Positions 24,953-29,855 of a stretch of DNA of 33,085 nucleotides are shown piece after piece. Source of the stretch: a virus; IMG/VR virus record IMGVR_UViG_3300013117_000131, positions 1 through 33,085 of that record; one strand, 5' to 3'. Every line of letters begins with the position of its first letter. The first letter of the stretch is position 1. The position numbers and the translations under genes are program-made. The notes under the pieces are model-generated. The model ran no database searches. It was not told the origin of the DNA and was given only the letters and a program-made list of their open reading frames with translations.

Positions 24953-25282
24953 ATGAAACAGAAAACTAACAAATTAGCACAATTTAAGCAATGGATTTTA
25001 TCTATTGTTAAGCCTCGTTTTTCACAAGATTTAGAACAGGCTAAAAAAGTTAAAAATTTATTCCTTATCTATTTTGATGGATGCTATGATATAGAATCAG
25101 GTGAAAACACCTCTAACACCTTTGCTATGGGAGTGTGTAAATTAGAATACAATGATAATACACTTACGGTACATTTGAGAAGACCAGGATTATTGATTGG
25201 CAAAGGTGGACGTATAATAGATGCACTTGCTAAACATTTGGAGTGCAAAATATATATTGTTGAAGTGAACCTTCTTAAATGA
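24953..25282 (+). CDS. KH-domain RNA-binding protein
   Basis: 109 aa. The C-terminal part carries a type II KH motif, RRPGLLIGKGGRIIDALAKH followed by LECKIYIVEV, like ribosomal protein S3 and related RNA binders, with an intact GKGG loop. The N-terminus is basic (LAQFKQWILSIVKPRF). It starts within ATGA of a 13-codon upstream ORF. As a phage cassette it might bind ribosomal or small RNA; this is inference. Confidence 0.72.
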   Translation: MKQKTNKLAQFKQWILSIVKPRFSQDLEQAKKVKNLFLIYFDGCYDIESGENTSNTFAMGVCKLEYNDNTLTVHLRRPGLLIGKGGRIIDALAKHLECKIYIVEVNLLK

Positions 25283-25283
25283 G

Positions 25284-25415
25284 GGTTAATGTTAAAATAA
25301 TATGAAACGTTGGGAATATACCGCTACACTGTACAGGCTTTGACCTATTGCGCAATATAGCAGCCTCGAAAGCCAATGGTGGTTGACCCAATGTTTTATA
25401 TTTAGTGTTATAAAC
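25284..25415 (+). other. attC-like site 3
   Basis: Left arm AATATGAAACGTTGGG (25299-25314) pairs with CCCAATGTTTTATATT (25387-25402): 14 standard pairs and two G-T. The right core is GTTATAA (25407-25413) after TTTAGT, resembling the end of Vibrio repeats. The 72-base loop contains a further hairpin (GGCTT ... AAAGCC) around ATTGCGCAAT. Confidence 0.58.
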
Positions 25416-25446
25416 TTTTAAAACGGAAAAGCTTTTTATGTATTGT

Positions 25447-25519
25447 GGCTAATGTGATGTGCCTGAATAAGCAGAGAATTTTTAAACGTGAATTATAAAC
25501 TAACAATTTAGATGCGATG
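25447..25519 (+). repeat. Leader repeat, copy 1
   Basis: From GGCTAATGTGATGTG to GCGATGG this leader matches 26309-26391 closely, the second copy having about 10 extra bases (AAGGGTAGTG). Each ends at the ATG of a different gene (25517 and 26389). Confidence 0.75.
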
Positions 25520-25674
25520 GCTAAAATAATATGTGATTATTGCGAATATGGAACAAAAAGTAAACTTTGCTATAAAGGAGGATATGAAAAGTGTAGAGGT
25601 GAATTATTTTTAGCTAGGCAAACAAAGCAACCTAGCGTGATTGATAGCGTTTTAAATTTATGTGATGTTAGCAA
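25447..25674 (+). other. attC-like site 4 (opened by a gene, weak arms)
   Basis: Left core GGCTAAT (25447-25453) and a leader shared with site 6, then 50 codons of the gene at 25517, then right core GTTAGCAA (25667-25674) in frame. Possible right arm GCGTTTTAAATTTATG just before the core pairs only loosely with the leader. Confidence 0.42.
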
Positions 25675-25786
25675 TAATAAAGTGGCGGTCAAAAGCTGCA
25701 ATGGTTGTGATTGGCAAAATGTTCATGACAGAAATGAACTTTGTCCAATTTGCAGAAACTATCAATACAATAAAGCTTTTGACTGA
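25517..25786 (+). CDS. Two-module cysteine-rich (zinc-binding) protein
   Basis: 89 aa. N-terminal module: CDYCEYGTKSKLC, with a later C (residues 5-30). At codon 51 the core GTTAGCAAT encodes VSN and begins a second module, NNKVAVKSCNGCDW, then NELCPICRNYQ, with two CxxC pairs. The second module shares its first 23 bp with the module in the gene at 27778 (codon 49) and ends at the same core, but the middle differs. Probable zinc ribbon; binding partner unknown. Confidence 0.65.
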   Translation: MAKIICDYCEYGTKSKLCYKGGYEKCRGELFLARQTKQPSVIDSVLNLCDVSNNKVAVKSCNGCDWQNVHDRNELCPICRNYQYNKAFD

Positions 25787-26036
25787 TTGCTAACGATTAC
25801 ATAAGAATAGTACGTAAAATTTAGTAGAAATTATAAACGAGAGGAATTAAAATTATGAGCAAAATAGATGAAATAATACATAAAGCAAAAGAGTTAAAAA
25901 GCTTAATGGAAGAGTTAATGCTTTATTTAGCATTGGATAAATACATAAACACAGTAGAATAATTTTAATTGATTAATTAACCGCCTAAGCAACCACGAGG
26001 TACACAGCAGTATTATTTTTATGTGTTGTTAGGCAT
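25787..26036 (+). other. attC-like site 5 (contains a 35-aa ORF)
   Basis: Left core TTGCTAAC (25787-25794), left arm ACATAAGAATAGTAC (25799-25813), right arm GTATTATTTTTATGT (26010-26024; 13 standard pairs, two G-T), right core GTTAGGCAT (26028-26036). The ORF 25855-25962 lies in the loop. A local hairpin, GCCTAAgCAACcAC with GTGTTGTTAGGC (25983-25997/26023-26034), gives a competing short site with two bulged bases. Confidence 0.68.
25855..25962 (+). CDS. Small helical protein, 35 aa
   Basis: Starts MSKIDEIIHKAKELKSL; a single amphipathic helix with regular leucine spacing. A GAGGAATTAAAATT leader, with GAGG 10 bases upstream of the ATG, could act as a ribosome site. It sits inside the loop of attC-like site 5. 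Confidence 0.48.
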   Translation: MSKIDEIIHKAKELKSLMEELMLYLALDKYINTVE

Positions 26037-26049
26037 TTTTAAAGTGCGT

Positions 26050-26304
26050 ATGGTTTTAATGGATGATACAAATTGTACTAGTGTTACGGGTTGGGATGAA
26101 AGCAGCACCGCCACTAGCGTAACATATACAAACTATTATAAAGATGATTGGGAATATGAACCAGATTACATTGCAGAAGAAATTGAAGCGGTGCGTTTTG
26201 GATGGCACAACCCAAGGAAAGTTAATTTACCAGTAGTAAATTTTAAGCCTAGAATACAGTTACAGATACGTAACCAGTTGCCGTATAAAATGCGGGAGGG
26301 CTAA
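26050..26304 (+). CDS. Hypothetical cassette protein, 84 aa
   Basis: I chose ATG 26050 (or 26059), since the open frame upstream runs through the attC core from a GTG and has no leader. It is rich in Thr, Tyr and acidic residues at the N-terminus (TSVTYTNYYKDDWEYEPD) and basic at the end (RNQLPYKMREG). No family recognised. It follows core GTTAGGC and ends at left core GGGCTAAT. Confidence 0.58.
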   Translation: MVLMDDTNCTSVTGWDESSTATSVTYTNYYKDDWEYEPDYIAEEIEAVRFGWHNPRKVNLPVVNFKPRIQLQIRNQLPYKMREG

Positions 26305-26308
26305 TTAT

Positions 26309-26391
26309 GGCTAATGTGATGTGCAAGGGTAGTGCCCGAATAAGGAGAGAATTTTAAACGTGAAATATAAATTAACAAACTAGGAGCGATG
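26309..26391 (+). repeat. Leader repeat, copy 2
   Basis: Second copy of the leader at 25447-25519, from GGCTAATGTGATGTGC through GAATAAG and AGAGAATTTTAAACGTG to GCGATGG. Confidence 0.75.
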
Positions 26392-26604
26392 GGAAAAGAT
26401 ACAATAATACCTGTAAAGTTTGAAAAAGAACTGACTAATGAAGAAATAGAAGCCTTTATTGATGTTGTTTCAGAATTTGCGGAAGCAGCTAAAATGGAAA
26501 TGACAATTATAAGTATGAGTGCTATTGCAAAGCGTGTGGAGGCAAGAAAGCCAACAAGCGAGCTAAACACTAAGGCATTACCTTTGCATGGTGTTGTATT
26601 TAAC
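26309..26604 (+). other. attC-like site 6 (opened by a gene)
   Basis: Left core GGCTAAT (26309-26315), left arm TGCAAGGGTAGTGCC (26322-26336), right arm GGCATTACCTTTGCA (26574-26588; 13 standard pairs, two G-T), right core GTTGTATTTAAC (26593-26604). Between the arms lies the first 62 codons of the gene at 26389; the right arm itself codes for KALPLH. Confidence 0.68.
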
Positions 26605-26775
26605 GGAGCGTGTAAATGCGATAGACCAGACCCATATAAGCAAATGCCTTATAAATGCTTTAGATGCCACGGGAAAATAGAGGTAAGCGAAGTGGAGTTA
26701 ATTTGCTCATGCGGCACTTTGAAGGCAAAAACTAATAATGGTTACGAATGCTGTAATGCGAAATGCAATAAATAG
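26389..26775 (+). CDS. Two-module protein with C-terminal zinc ribbons
   Basis: 128 aa. Residues 1-68 are helical with no cysteines (KELTNEEIEAFIDVVSEFAE). At codon 69 the core GTTGTATTTAAC begins the second module, VVFNGACKCDRP, with CFRCHG, ICSCG and CCNAKC, up to three cysteine clusters. The reverse complement of the core, TTAAATACAAC, ends the cassette at 26794. A second nested complementary pair, TTAATTTGCT (26699) and AGCAAATTAA (26774), is also present. Function unknown; the ribbons suggest nucleic acid or protein binding. Confidence 0.65.
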   Translation: MGKDTIIPVKFEKELTNEEIEAFIDVVSEFAEAAKMEMTIISMSAIAKRVEARKPTSELNTKALPLHGVVFNGACKCDRPDPYKQMPYKCFRCHGKIEVSEVELICSCGTLKAKTNNGYECCNAKCNK

Positions 26776-26783
26776 CAAATTAA

Positions 26784-26888
26784 TTAAATACAACGACTAG
26801 TGTAAACGCTGAATTGGGCAGCACTAACCCAATATTAAACGAACAAATTAACACGCCCAATTTTGCGTTTGACACATTGTTATAGGGC
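26784..26888 (+). other. attC-like site 7 (compact)
   Basis: Left core TTAAATACAAC (26784-26794), left arm TGTAAACGCTGAATTGGGC (26801-26819), right arm GCCCAATTTTGCGTTTGACA (26855-26874; 17 standard pairs, one G-T, one mismatch, one bulged G), right core GTTATAGGGC (26879-26888). At about 105 bp with a bulged base it closely resembles a classical attC site. Confidence 0.8.
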
Positions 26889-26905
26889 GTTTTTATACAA
26901 ATATT

Positions 26906-27136
26906 ATGAAATGTAGCAATGAAATACCAAAACTACCAAATGACTGCGGATGTAGTAATAATTTGCAGCCAATTAAAAGCATAGGGATACAAGGTAACAA
27001 GTACTTTGTTGATGGTAAATACTGGGGTGAAATAATAGAGAGAACAGATAATTACTTTAAAGTTGAATGCAGCAACGGAAATAAATATATGAAGGGGCAA
27101 ATTATTACGGTCAATTTTAACCTAAATGCCCTATAA
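26906..27136 (+). CDS. Hypothetical cassette protein, 76 aa
   Basis: An N-terminal Cys-rich piece (KCSNEIPKLPNDCGCSNN) and a beta-rich body (IQGNKYFVDGKYWGEIIE) that looks like a small SH3-like or OB-like barrel. The stop lies within the cassette-end core GCCCTATAAT, complement of GTTATAGGGC (9 of 10). A complete cassette with its own start. Confidence 0.6.
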   Translation: MKCSNEIPKLPNDCGCSNNLQPIKSIGIQGNKYFVDGKYWGEIIERTDNYFKVECSNGNKYMKGQIITVNFNLNAL

Positions 27137-27265
27137 TGACCTGTATATGGCATGAAGCCGTAAAAAATTAACAAAATTACAAATACAAGATAATGTTAAA
27201 TAAAGCAAATAAAGCCCAAATAAGACCACATAGCAGGCTTTTTGCTATATACTTTGTTATGTGGC
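27128..27265 (+). other. attC-like site 8 (compact)
   Basis: Left core GCCCTATAAT (27128-27137), left arm GTATATGGCATGAAGCC (27143-27159), right arm GGCTTTTTGCTATATAC (27236-27252; 14 standard pairs, two G-T, one mismatch), right core GTTATGTGGC (27256-27265). A 25-codon ORF (27193-27270) crosses the right core in the same phase as in the fused genes. Confidence 0.78.
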
Positions 27266-27276
27266 GTTAATTAATT

Positions 27277-27516
27277 ATGATTACAGTATGGCAATTCGAT
27301 GATTTATGGGAAGAAGGTTACAGATTTGATGATGTGGTTACAAAGAGATACTGCTTTATTGAACGGAAATACGTTAAGAACGAAAAGGAAGCGTTAGAGT
27401 TTCTTATTGATGCTTACAAATGGATTCCGAAAATACAAGGAACAAGCAAACATTTAAAATATGCTGAACAGCTTTCAGAAACTCTAGTAGCGGTTATTGT
27501 GGATAATGCCACATAA
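27277..27516 (+). CDS. Hypothetical cassette protein, 79 aa
   Basis: A compact alpha/beta protein (MITVWQFDDLWEEGYRFDDV) of no known family. A clean cassette: core GTTATGTGGC upstream at 27256, exact complement GCCACATAAC at 27508-27517, with the stop TAA inside that core. Confidence 0.62.
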   Translation: MITVWQFDDLWEEGYRFDDVVTKRYCFIERKYVKNEKEALEFLIDAYKWIPKIQGTSKHLKYAEQLSETLVAVIVDNAT

Positions 27517-27720
27517 CGGAATACAGATAAGCGTAGATTATTTAACGATTAAAAAAAACTAAAAAAATGTATTATAACGAAAAATTAATAAATGGAATAT
27601 GGCACTATAAGACATCTCCAAGAATGGAATGGAAACCTATGAGTGTAGTACAGTTAACTAATAAGATTGCAGACCAAGAACGTGAGTTAAATAATTTACG
27701 TTTATCTGGTGTTGTAAAAT
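27508..27720 (+). other. attC-like site 9 (opened by a gene)
   Basis: Left core GCCACATAAC (27508-27517), left arm CAGATAAGCGTAGATTATT (27524-27542), right arm AATAATTTACGTTTATCTG (27690-27708; 17 standard pairs, two G-T), right core GTTGTAAAAT (27711-27720). The first 48 codons of the gene at 27567 lie between the cores; the right arm codes for NNLRLS. Confidence 0.72.
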
Positions 27721-27743
27721 CGTTTTATGTTTTACAACGTTGA
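27567..27743 (+). CDS. Hypothetical small protein, 58 aa
   Basis: Residues 1-48: a W/Y-rich start (NEKLINGIWHYKTSP) and a helix (QLTNKIADQERELNNL). At codon 49 the core GTTGTAAAAT opens a 28-bp mini-cassette (27711-27738, ending TTTTACAAC) that supplies the last residues VVKSFYVLQR. This looks like a gene whose usual C-terminal module has been replaced or lost. Confidence 0.5.
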   Translation: MYYNEKLINGIWHYKTSPRMEWKPMSVVQLTNKIADQERELNNLRLSGVVKSFYVLQR

Positions 27744-27929
27744 ATATAAGATTAGTAAGGGATTAAAAAAACGAATTATGACAAGATTAGATTTAATAGA
27801 ACAATTTGAAAATGAAACAGAACTGCCTGCAACATGGAGTAATGGCGGTATGGGAGGTTATACAGAGGAGTATACTAAATGGGTAGAGCAAAAGTTAGTT
27901 AAAAATTTAACTATACCTGTTGTTAGCAA
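27730..27929 (+). other. attC-like site 10 (opened by a gene, moderate arms)
   Basis: Left core TTTTACAAC (27730-27738), left arm about TATAAGATTAGTAA (27745-27758), right arm about TTAAAAATTTAACTATA (27899-27915), right core GTTAGCAA (27922-27929). The arms pair with three mismatches, so they are less certain. The left-arm pattern (AT)AAGATTAGTA recurs in sites 5, 12 and 13. Confidence 0.5.
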
Positions 27930-28026
27930 TAACGAAGTGGCGGTTTGCGAATATGAATCGCAGCACGGATTTATGCAACAAGCATTAGGTTTTAATAGAT
28001 GCCCATATTGCGGACAAAGCTGGTAG
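27778..28026 (+). CDS. Two-module protein with C-terminal zinc ribbon
   Basis: 82 aa. I chose ATG 27778, because the frame upstream of it lies in the attC left arm. Module 1 is MTRLDLIEQFENETELPATW and an EYTKWVEQKL helix. At codon 49 the core GTTAGCAA starts VSNNEVAVCEYESQHGF, ending FNRCPYCGQSW. The module start is nearly identical in DNA to that at 25667. The fold resembles the Ea22-type mosaic proteins of phages in being built from swapped parts. Function unknown. Confidence 0.62.
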   Translation: MTRLDLIEQFENETELPATWSNGGMGGYTEEYTKWVEQKLVKNLTIPVVSNNEVAVCEYESQHGFMQQALGFNRCPYCGQSW

Positions 28027-28034
28027 CAAACTGA

Positions 28035-28243
28035 TTGCTAACGGTTTGGGTATGGCAATGTAATTTTACGAATTTGAAACACAAAACATTATGAATACAA
28101 AGAAATTAGAAATAGCAATAGAGCAATTAGAGAAGGTGCATAGAGATATGAATGATTGTGCTAACCGATTTATTTTAAAAGATGCAATAGACCAACTACA
28201 TAGGCAAGTAAAATTATTTGCTATACCTGATGTTGTGGAGAGC
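28035..28243 (+). other. attC-like site 11 (opened by a gene)
   Basis: Left core TTGCTAAC (28035-28042), left arm 28049-28069, right arm 28208-28227, right core GTTGTGGAGAGC (28232-28243). The arms form 18 standard pairs and two G-T with one bulged base, the best pairing in the array. The first 47 codons of the gene at 28091 are inside. Confidence 0.75.
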
Positions 28244-28333
28244 GAAGCGGTCGTTTGCCCTAAATGCAAAAGTGAGCATACGCAAAAAAGAGGCTGCGGG
28301 TTTGAATGTATTGAATGTTGGCATAAGTTTTAG
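28091..28333 (+). CDS. Two-module protein with C-terminal zinc ribbon
   Basis: 80 aa. Module 1 is a helical hairpin (LEIAIEQLEKVHRDMNDCAN). At codon 48 core GTTGTGGAGAGC starts module 2, VVESEAVVCPKCKSEHTQ, with GFECIECWHKF: a classical CxxC-CxxC ribbon. The cassette ends are complementary over more than 20 bases (GTTTGCCCTAAA with TTTAGGGCAAA and GTTGTgGAG with CTCTACAAC). Confidence 0.65.
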   Translation: MNTKKLEIAIEQLEKVHRDMNDCANRFILKDAIDQLHRQVKLFAIPDVVESEAVVCPKCKSEHTQKRGCGFECIECWHKF

Positions 28334-28340
28334 GGCAAAT

Positions 28341-28438
28341 GCTCTACAACGGTTAGTATAAGATTAGTGCGCTAACCACAGACCAAGATAAAAGCACTAA
28401 CATAACATAGCGCATTAATTTTATACATTGTTATGCGC
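28341..28438 (+). other. attC-like site 12 (compact)
   Basis: Left core GCTCTACAAC (28341-28350), left arm GTATAAGATTAGTGCGCT (28356-28373), right arm AGCGCATTAATTTTATAC (28409-28426; 16 standard pairs, two G-T), right core GTTATGCGC (28430-28438). About 98 bp, standard attC layout. Confidence 0.8.
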
Positions 28439-28453
28439 AGTAAATATTTTAAT

Positions 28454-28597
28454 ATGAAATACATAATTTTTATAAGAAATAGAGCTGGGGGAGGTAGATA
28501 CATAGCTTACTTTGATAGTGGTTATTATCATATTCAAGATGAAAATGGAAGTAGAACGATACACCAACGAGATGTTAAGCGTGCTTATTGCGCATAA
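28454..28597 (+). CDS. Hypothetical cassette protein, 47 aa
   Basis: A small beta-rich protein (MKYIIFIRNRAGGGRYIAYF, then DSGYYHIQDENG). It is a clean cassette: core GTTATGCGC at 28430 and exact complement GCGCATAAC at 28590, with the stop TAA inside the latter. Confidence 0.58.
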   Translation: MKYIIFIRNRAGGGRYIAYFDSGYYHIQDENGSRTIHQRDVKRAYCA

Positions 28598-28646
28598 CGT
28601 TGAGTGTAAGAATAGTAGCGGATTATTAACCACTAAATTTGATTAA

Positions 28647-29645
28647 ATGAACGAATGTAAAAAAGAAAAAAAAGGGAGGGATTTAAACGTTGTATATTGC
28701 GAAAACTGGTTAAATAATAACCTACCTGATAAAAGCGTACAATTATTGATTTGTGACCCACCGTATTTTGAAGTAAAAGGAGAATTTGACTTTATATGGA
28801 AAACGTTTGAGGACTATTTGGCTGATGTTGAAAAATGGGCGATTGAATGTAAAAGGGTATTAGCTGATAATGGCACTTTATTTTGGTGGGGTATGGATAG
28901 AAAAATTGCTTACGCTCAAATAATTTTAGATAAATACTTTTATTTAATTGGCACACCTGTTTGGGAAAAACCAAGCAACCCGAACGAATGGGATACAAGA
29001 AGAACTTTCCCAGAACGTGGAGCAGAAAGATTATTGATGTATAGCAACGAAGAAGATGTAACAGGATTAGAACAGATAATAGAGCAATATATAAAACCGA
29101 AAAACCCTTTTAGCCTGTACTTACAAGATGAATTTAAAAAAGCTAAAGTAACCAGAAAAGAAATTGCTAAACTTTTTCCAAGCAGAACAGGTGGATTAAC
29201 TGGCTGTGTTAGTAATTGGCTTAATGGCGATAACGTAATAACCGAAGAACAATATTTGAAAGTACGAAAGTATTTGAACAATGAATATTTAAGAAAAGAG
29301 TACGAAGATTTAAGAAAAGAGTACGAAGATTTAAGGCAGGAATTTGAACATAAAAGGCGGTATTTCAAAAACGATTTAGGGTTAACGGATATACTTAGAT
29401 TTCCGAGAGAAATAAACAATTACGACCACCCAACAAAGAAGCCTGAACAACTTACAAGAGCTTTAATATTAACTTGTAGCCGAAAAGGTGATTTAGTTGG
29501 TGTGCCTTTTGCTGGCTCTGGTACTGAATGCGATATGGCAGCCAAAGAAGGACGTAATTTTATTGGCTTTGATATTGAACAGAAACATGTTGATACAAGT
29601 AACAGGCGTTGCCAATGGACACTACGCCAACCCCAACTGTTTTGA
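28647..29645 (+). CDS. DNA N4/N6 methyltransferase
   Basis: 332 aa. Motif IV is DPPYF (residues 37-41) and the SAM-binding motif I is VPFAGSG (286-292), followed by FIGFDIEQKHV. The order IV then I and KKPEQLTRALI before motif I fit the beta group of type II methyltransferases. An insertion at about 165-240 holds an HTH-like stretch (VTRKEIAKLFPSRTGGLTGC) and a tandem heptad EYEDLRK (perfect 21-bp repeat near 29290-29330). No partner endonuclease is visible, so it is an orphan that probably protects phage DNA from host restriction. Confidence 0.87.
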   Translation: MNECKKEKKGRDLNVVYCENWLNNNLPDKSVQLLICDPPYFEVKGEFDFIWKTFEDYLADVEKWAIECKRVLADNGTLFWWGMDRKIAYAQIILDKYFYLIGTPVWEKPSNPNEWDTRRTFPERGAERLLMYSNEEDVTGLEQIIEQYIKPKNPFSLYLQDEFKKAKVTRKEIAKLFPSRTGGLTGCVSNWLNGDNVITEEQYLKVRKYLNNEYLRKEYEDLRKEYEDLRQEFEHKRRYFKNDLGLTDILRFPREINNYDHPTKKPEQLTRALILTCSRKGDLVGVPFAGSGTECDMAAKEGRNFIGFDIEQKHVDTSNRRCQWTLRQPQLF

Positions 29646-29651
29646 AAAAAC

Positions 29652-29678
29652 AGAAGCGCGGTGGCTTTTTTCTTTTTG
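29652..29678 (+). terminator. Terminator after the methyltransferase gene
   Basis: AGAAGC-GCGGTG-GCTTTTTTC with a long T-rich tail; it overlaps a second small hairpin CTGTTTT/AAAACAG at 29637-29653 that covers the stop codon. Confidence 0.5.
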
Positions 29679-29736
29679 GTCAAATACGCACGAACCTAAA
29701 TTAAATGAGCCGAACCCGCTATTATTTTTACACATT

Positions 29737-29819
29737 GTTAGGCACTGTGCCTTTTTTGATAGATGCACAGACCTACCAATGACAGCGAATAAAGATAATA
29801 TATAGGCATTGTGCCTAAC
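29737..29819 (+). other. ORF-less mini-cassette or att site next to the recombinase
   Basis: Starts GTTAGGCACTGTGCC (29737-29751) and ends GGCATTGTGCCTAAC (29805-29819), complementary at 13 of 15 positions. No gene lies inside. No L'' arm follows the last core, so this is the end of the array. It may be the phage equivalent of attI or a landing site. Confidence 0.5.
29740..29757 (+). terminator. Possible terminator at the array end
   Basis: AGGCA-CTG-TGCCT followed by TTTTTT. The stem is only 5 bp, so it is weak. A similar hairpin (AGGCA-TTG-TGCCT) without T-run lies at 29804-29816. Confidence 0.4.
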
Positions 29820-29855
29820 TATTATATATAAAATCATAGACCTAAATTATTAAAT

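Larger units (their letters stand above)
28590..29751 (+). other. attC-like site 13 (opened by the methyltransferase gene)
   Basis: Left core GCGCATAAC (28590-28598), left arm GTGTAAGAATAGTAGCGG (28604-28621), right arm CCGCTATTATTTTTACAC (29716-29733; 16 standard pairs, two G-T), right core GTTAGGCACTGTGCC (29737-29751). The loop of 1.1 kb carries one complete gene and a terminator. Confidence 0.7.
24523..29819 (+). mobile_element. Integron-like gene cassette array
   Basis: Fifteen or so small genes on one strand, separated or interrupted by 13 attC-like sites. Cassettes begin with a core such as GTTATGTGGC (27256) and end with its reverse complement (GCCACATAAC, 27508), the same for GTTATGCGC (28430) and GCGCATAAC (28590), and GTTAGCAA with TTGCTAAC. 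Inner arms L'' and L' pair over 15-21 bp with bulged bases. These are the defining marks of integron attC sites. A tyrosine recombinase gene follows at 29856. The array is flanked by a promoter on the left and terminator-like hairpins on the right. Integrons are normally chromosomal, plasmid or transposon borne, so a phage-borne one is unusual. Confidence 0.78.

Noticed and set aside
25320-25380. tRNA or rRNA fragment in the structured gap before 25517
   Set aside because: There is a hairpin around ATTGCGCAAT but no cloverleaf, T-loop or conserved rRNA core; the pairings fit the attC-like site better.
24596-28333. Diversity-generating retroelement
   Set aside because: No reverse transcriptase, no template/variable repeat pair with adenine-biased differences. 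The near-identical leaders and module starts are explained by cassette ends.
24523-29819. CRISPR array
   Set aside because: The repeats here are imperfect, of unequal spacing, different in sequence from site to site, and contain genes; there are no cas genes.
28940-29837. Minus-strand ORFs opposite the methyltransferase gene
   Set aside because: The plus strand encodes a protein with clear catalytic motifs; the minus frames are low-complexity Ser/Leu translations.
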